Positions 59,492 through 64,000 of a DNA stretch of 64,000 nucleotides are shown here, piece by piece (the first letter of the stretch is position 1; the number at the start of each line of letters is the position of its first letter). This stretch comes from Paraescarpia echinospica. Its lineage: Eukaryota; Annelida; Polychaeta; Sabellida; Siboglinidae. A program made the position numbers and the translations under genes. Under the pieces are notes generated by a model that was not told where the DNA came from, made no database searches, and worked only from the letters and a program-made list of their open reading frames with translations. The stretch is taken from NCBI GenBank assembly GCA_020002185.1, contig CM034534.1, positions 67,102,691 through 67,166,690 on the forward strand. Direction: 5' to 3'.

Positions 59492-59662
59492 GTGTACAGT
59501 TGAGAGACACGGAAGTCCAGTGTCCGTCCAGCATGCACCGGGACTCGACCTCTTGACCCTCGTAGCCGACGTCACACTGGTAGCTGGCAGTACACCCGCC
59601 TAGCACACAGGCGTGTGTCACGACGGCGCACTTCACCGGTGGCGGGCTTCCACACGTCACCT
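59492..59662 (-). CDS. Gene B exon: CCP domain 5, Cys-rich
   Basis: 171 nt, phase 1-1. Acceptor TTGCCAG, donor ACAC followed by GTGAGC. Canonical cysteines in TCGSPP, YQC, SRC and LNC, with DVGY and GHW. Three extra cysteines (VKC, HAC, GGC) lie between Cys1 and Cys2, seven in all, so at least one would be unpaired or bond to a partner. Confidence 0.87.
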
Positions 59663-59754
59663 CTGGCAACACAGACACGACACAGTAGTCGGCGACACTC
59701 ACTAGGTGGCGCGCCAGTTTCACCTACCATCTACGCTATCATTCACCTTCGTCA

Positions 59755-59960
59755 ATGCGCGCACATACGCATGCACACACCCACACATATGCACGCACGC
59801 ACGCACGCATACGCTCACACCTGCATGCATGCACACATGCACGTAAGTACGCACGCATGCATACGGTCACACACGGTCACACACGGTCACACACGGTCAC
59901 ACACGGTCACACACGGTCACACACGGTCACACACGCACACGCACACGCACGCACACACAC
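59755..59960. repeat. (CGCA)n and 10-bp (CGGTCACACA)n repeats
   Basis: CACG/CATG-rich tract followed by seven or so perfect CGGTCACACA units at 59865-59935. Lies in a gene B intron. Confidence 0.95.
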
Positions 59961-60113
59961 TTCAAGACAAAGGCGAAACATACGAACTAGTCACAGTTGA
60001 AATGTTGAATTTATGTTCCGCATTTGAGAGAGGTAATGGTTTGTTTTGTGATTTTGTTTCCATTCGGTAAACAACTCTCTTAATTCACGTAATGTAAAAA
60101 TACGTTTGCTCAC

Positions 60114-60293
60114 CTTCGCATATCAGTGACGGCCTGGTCCATTCACCATTCAGCTGACAGCGGTTGAATCCTTCTCCCGTCTTCCGCTCGTAACCATGGT
60201 TACATTTGTACACAACTTTCCCATCGACCTTGTCTCCATTCCCCATCGAGTAGGAGGCATTGGTCACATTCAACGGGGAACCGCAGTGTACCT
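60114..60293 (-). CDS. Gene B exon: CCP domain 4
   Basis: 180 nt, phase 1-1. Acceptor CCACAG, donor GAAG followed by GTGAGC. Cysteines in HCGSPL, YKC, NRC and LIC; NHGYE and GEWTRP present. Possible N-glycosylation at NVT and NAS. Confidence 0.9.
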
Positions 60294-60399
60294 CTGTGGA
60301 GCACGACTCAAATGGTTCCAAGGTAGGTTAGGTACAACACAAGTTGGCTGAGTACATGAAGTATATATCTATAAATATGTGAGGTGTGTGTATGTGAGC

Positions 60400-60415
60400 G
60401 CGCATGTGTGTGTGC

Positions 60416-60455
<40 letters not shown>

Positions 60456-60591
60456 GGGCGAGAGAGTGAGAGAGCGAGAGAGCGAGAGAGCGAGAGAGGG
60501 AGAGGGAGAGGGAGATAGAGAGAGAAAGAGAGATAGATAGATAGATAGATAGATAGAGAGAGAGAGTGAGTGAGTGAGTGAGTGAGTGAGT

Positions 60592-60660
<69 letters not shown>

Positions 60661-60827
60661 TATAGGTATATGGTGATGAGAGAGGTGATGATATATATAT
60701 GTATATATATATATATATATATGTATCATGCATACACTGTCAACCGCGGATCATCTACAATCAATGCATGCATGTATATATGTACTGAGGGATGAGAGAG
60801 AGGAGAGGAGTTGGAGAGAAGAGAGTG

Positions 60828-60879
<52 letters not shown>

Positions 60880-60900
60880 TAGGGAGAGAAAGAGAGGTAC
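60400..60900. repeat. Compound microsatellites (GT)n, (GA)n, (GATA)n, (GTGA)n, (TA)n
   Basis: GT 60405-60434, GA to 60530, GATA 60531-60555, GTGA 60564-60592, GA 60593-60657, TA 60690-60722, GA 60825-60898, with a GTAT/GCAT tract on to about 60970. All in one gene B intron. Confidence 0.96.
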
Positions 60901-61067
60901 GTAGTATGTATGTATGCAGGTATGCATATGCATGTATGTATGATGTATGCATGCATGTATGCATGCACGTATATGCAATATGTAGTATGTATGCATACAC
61001 ACGATGATGCATGTACACACACTGCACGTGTGTGTTAGCAGTAGTGTGTATTTGATTATCGTCTCAC

Positions 61068-61244
61068 CGATACATTCCGGGTCGTCGTTCTGCCAATGTC
61101 CGGTGGCATCGCACACTTTGATCAGACTGCCTGTTTCGTGTCTGTAGCCTGGCAGACATGAGTAGGTTGCAGTGTCATTCACTTGTACACCGTCCGTGGT
61201 CAACGATGTGTTTGCAATGTCCGGGGGTGGTCTACATAAAATCT
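61068..61244 (-). CDS. Gene B exon: CCP domain 3
   Basis: 177 nt, phase 1-1. Acceptor CTTGCAG, donor ATCG followed by GTGAGA. It starts ILCRPPPDIANTS. Cysteines in LCR, YSC, KVC and PEC; LPGYR and GHWQND present: canonical CCP. Confidence 0.9.
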
Positions 61245-61932
61245 CTGCAAGATGAAAACATATTGATTGATATAATTACCGCAACGGACCTATTGATTAT
61301 GTTGCTGTGGTGTGTGCGATTTATCACTCTTTGCAGACGGGATACAATTAGCAAGTGTGCACCCTACGTAGCCAACAGGCCACTCCACTTAACATACTTT
61401 CAGTTGCCGAATCCAAAACGAGGCCAACAACTAAGTTATGGGAACGCGTGTCACGCAACGCCACCACGTACAAATTCATGTATGCACCTGAGGTAAATCT
61501 TTTCCAAAAGTACTTTTACTTATATCCAAACTCTAACCTCCAACCTAACCCTAACAATAAACATAACCCCTTTTGCATGTCATGGCATGGGCGTCTCAAA
61601 CTAAATAAAAATAAATAGCCTGTGCGCTGATGCAGAGAACTAAGGTTGACGCCGTCGCTGGTATAGTTACAATTTCTTCCACATATCTTAAACAAAGTAA
61701 TATCTTAAATTAATATCCATTTTAAATTTGAACATTTTGTTTGGGATGCTGATATCAGGTATGACGAACTTATATTAATACAAGATGCTAATTTGGTATC
61801 CCTGCCTTCTTTTTGATTTGAATGTGCTGCCACCACTGGCACGGTTCCCAGTTAAAATATTTCTTATGAAGTACGCGAAATAGCTCAATTCAAATTCAAA
61901 GAGGACTGGTGAATGTGTTAGTTATTACATAC
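61245..61932. other. Intron of gene B
   Basis: No exon found; a CTAACC-like CCAACCTAACCCTAACAAT stretch near 61539 is too short to call telomeric. Confidence 0.5.
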
Positions 61933-62109
61933 CGCGACAAGATGGCGGCGTTCCGCTCCAGCGTCTGTCTGCCTGACATCGCCGTGTCCACTGGCCCGAC
62001 GCCCGCACGAATCCAGGCAGACATGTGTACGTGATGTTCGTCATGTACGCGAGGGCGGACGTGCTGGCGGTGGCGTGAGCTATGGGCGCCGGCGGACCAC
62101 AGGACACGA
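61933..62109 (-). CDS. Gene B exon: CCP domain 2
   Basis: 177 nt, phase 1-1. Acceptor GTTGTAG, donor CGCG followed by GTATGT. Cysteines in SCGPPA, YTC, RRC and PSC; PGFV (Gly-Phe in place of Gly-Tyr) and RRWSG present. Possible N-glycosylation at NIT. Confidence 0.9.
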
Positions 62110-62838
62110 CTACAACACGAGGACGAACACAAGGTGACACCTATCAACTGTGGTTGGTTGATATATGATGAGTGAAACACCAACTGTACGCATTAAATAG
62201 TTTAACGCTGTACTTTCAGAACACGTATTTCAATCTGGACAATGAGTAGGCTACTCGCAATATCAACACATTGTTGTATGATAGGCACATGTGCCTCTTT
62301 AATACTATGACACTTTATTTATGAAAAATAATCACAAGATATACAAACCACGTGTTCCCACACCGGATCCGTCGCAGGGAATCCAATCCTAACACAAGAC
62401 CCCACATATCGATTAAATATATCTAGTCATATAGATTAAAATTATGTCTTCATGAAGCATCCCCTAAATCTAGCGAGATCTAGCCGCTAGATAAGGCGTC
62501 GTCTCTGTATAACTTACGAGGATCACGATAATTGACTTCCAATGCATTTATGTTAATAGCCGTCTTTCAATGGCTAATAACTGCGGGAAATGCCGATAGC
62601 AGTGTTTACGGGGGACCGTGATTTTTTCGTACGAAAGGTGCAACTATTTCACTAAAACCAACTTGTCTAACAATCTGTTTGCATAACATGAAGTTATTAA
62701 GTGGTAGGAAGTTACAATATGGATTTATTTCGCAAACATTTCTTCAGATTTTGATGGAAACGGTTCATTTATATTAAGGGGGACGTTCGTCGGCCAGCGC
62801 AGTATACTGCTCGCCACCACGAATGGAACTAGGCTTAC
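62110..62838. other. Intron of gene B
   Basis: No exon or repeat recognised. Confidence 0.5.
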
Positions 62839-63024
62839 TTCTACAGACGGGCGCCAGTCCTGACCATGTCCCGCTGCTCTGACACGTTCTCGTCAGGTCT
62901 CCCCACAACAATTCATTGCCTTCTGCACACTTGTATTCTATTCTCGTGTTGTACTCATTCCTATCTGGGTCACCAACAACGACCTCTGTGTAGTTCGGTG
63001 ACGTCAAAGTCGGACATGTAATGG
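62839..63024 (-). CDS. Gene B exon: CCP domain 1 (first visible)
   Basis: 186 nt, phase 1-1. Acceptor ACTTGCAG, donor AGAA followed by GTAAGC. Cysteines in TCPTLT, YKC, RTC and PVC; the Trp in GTWSG is present; N-E-L replaces G-Y-x after Cys2. The phase-1 acceptor shows that the coding sequence continues upstream, so this is not the first exon of the gene. Confidence 0.9.
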
Positions 63025-64000
63025 CTGCAAGTTGACACGTACACATTAGAATGGTATTTAAATATGTCAACAAATAACATAACAGATGTTGCCATTTTGA
63101 TAAGAAATTTTTGTTTGCTCGTTTCGAACTTGAAAACCACAAGAGTTATATTATTTTGAATGTATTGCTGTCATAATATTAGAGGTATAATGATATGTCG
63201 TTTGAAAGATGACCTACTGTAAAATTGGCTGATTTGAACAAAATTCAAGCGCCACATTTGTACAGTATAACTACATATTGGTATGTAAACTTTGGATAAT
63301 TCTACCTCCTCGCATTTGTCTCTATTTATTTTCTTCCTTGAACGATTGCCCTCTGATCTGCCAATTAGCGATGCATTAAAAATCCACAAAGGAAGTTATT
63401 TAGATGATTTTACTTTTTCAGTGGTGAACAAATTGAGTCGACAACCATTCTCCTGGTGGCGTCACTGTCCAGTTTTGTCTGGAAGTCTGCTGCATGCAAT
63501 GCCGTAACTGGCAACAGCCGAAAACAAAATGGTCATGGGAACGAGCTTATGTTCAAAACACTGTAGCGGTGATAATTGCAGCTTTGTTGTTCCAAGGGTG
63601 TGTGCAGACAAATGCGCAATTAAATAGATTAATTACCAAGAAGGAGTCTAATGAAGCCAATCAGGTTTAACTCCGTATGGTTCAAGGACGACAAATAATA
63701 TACGTAACAATAAGATGACGTCACAAGAATTCTTATGCTCGGTTCATTGTGGATATCGGTGCAGAAATTTCGGAAAATACGTGGAAGGACTGAAGAGAGA
63801 AGTATTGTTATTACGAAAATATTATTCCATAGACATATATTAAGAAACAGTTGTAGCTAAACGGTAGTCAGAGAAAGTGTATTTGAAGAAGTTAGTTGCA
63901 GACCATAGCCGAAGCTTCGGTGGGCAATAGTCGGGGGAAATCGAGTTTGTTGATGTGGCTAGTGTAACGTTTGTGCACAGTAAACTGTATTCTTAAAGAC
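63025..64000. other. Intron of gene B, running off the window
   Basis: No further CCP exon, signal peptide or promoter seen up to the right edge. Confidence 0.5.

Noticed and set aside
61539..61560. Interstitial telomere repeat
   Set aside because: Only two or three CTAACC-like units, within chance.

Overview
The window is a piece of a metazoan nuclear genome. It has spliced genes with GT-AG introns, extracellular animal domains (CCP/sushi, MAM), many non-LTR retrotransposon fragments, tRNA-derived SINEs and very large simple and tandem repeats. Two runs of exactly 1,000 N (5699-6698, 22161-23160) are assembly gaps. The LINE mix (CR1-like with an SGNH-hydrolase ORF1, RTE-like, L2-like) and the lineage-unspecific gene set suggest an invertebrate, perhaps a lophotrochozoan or another marine invertebrate. 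The species cannot be read from the sequence. No bacterial operons, CRISPR arrays, rRNA genes or free-standing tRNA genes were seen.

Layout. 1-6698: ACT microsatellite and a 4-kb array of a 47-bp minisatellite ending in a gap. 8060-12841: a decayed CR1-like LINE, then a 5'-truncated RTE-like LINE on the minus strand flanked by a 36-bp direct repeat that looks like its target-site duplication. 13.9-16.0 kb: AAAACACT palindrome cluster, a MITE-like element, an L2 3' end and a SINE. 18.27-35.32 kb: gene A (minus strand). 37.4-48.4 kb: repeat-rich intergenic DNA with more MITE-like elements, LINE debris and long microsatellites. 48.58-63.02 kb: gene B (minus strand), running off the right edge.

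Gene A would encode a secreted protein: signal peptide, short Cys-rich module, long coiled coil, then a MAM domain. I rebuilt four exons: 34474-35320, 20746-20897, 19482-19592 and the terminal 18272-18451. The last three are contiguous in phase and give the C-terminal two thirds of the MAM domain. The exon for the first third of MAM was not found and may lie in the 22161-23160 gap.

Gene B would encode a membrane-anchored CCP/sushi protein. Eleven single-CCP exons of 171-186 nt (seven are exactly 177 nt), all phase 1-1, run from 63024 to 53588. They are followed by an exon with an acidic/basic stalk, one transmembrane segment and a short tail (48577-48857). The array is modular: any exon can be skipped in frame. 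Three CCPs have odd cysteine content: one has lost both partners of the Cys2-Cys4 disulfide, one has six cysteines and one has seven. Between the last CCP exon and the membrane exon lies a 2.8-kb array of a 27-bp repeat that is open over 988 codons in the gene's orientation.

The most unusual non-genic signals are: a dispersed family of MITE-like elements with GGCGNCGGAAC termini that carry their own internal minisatellite; a SINE family sharing its 3' tail with the resident L2-like LINE; and a second SINE subfamily with a 57-bp internal triplication.
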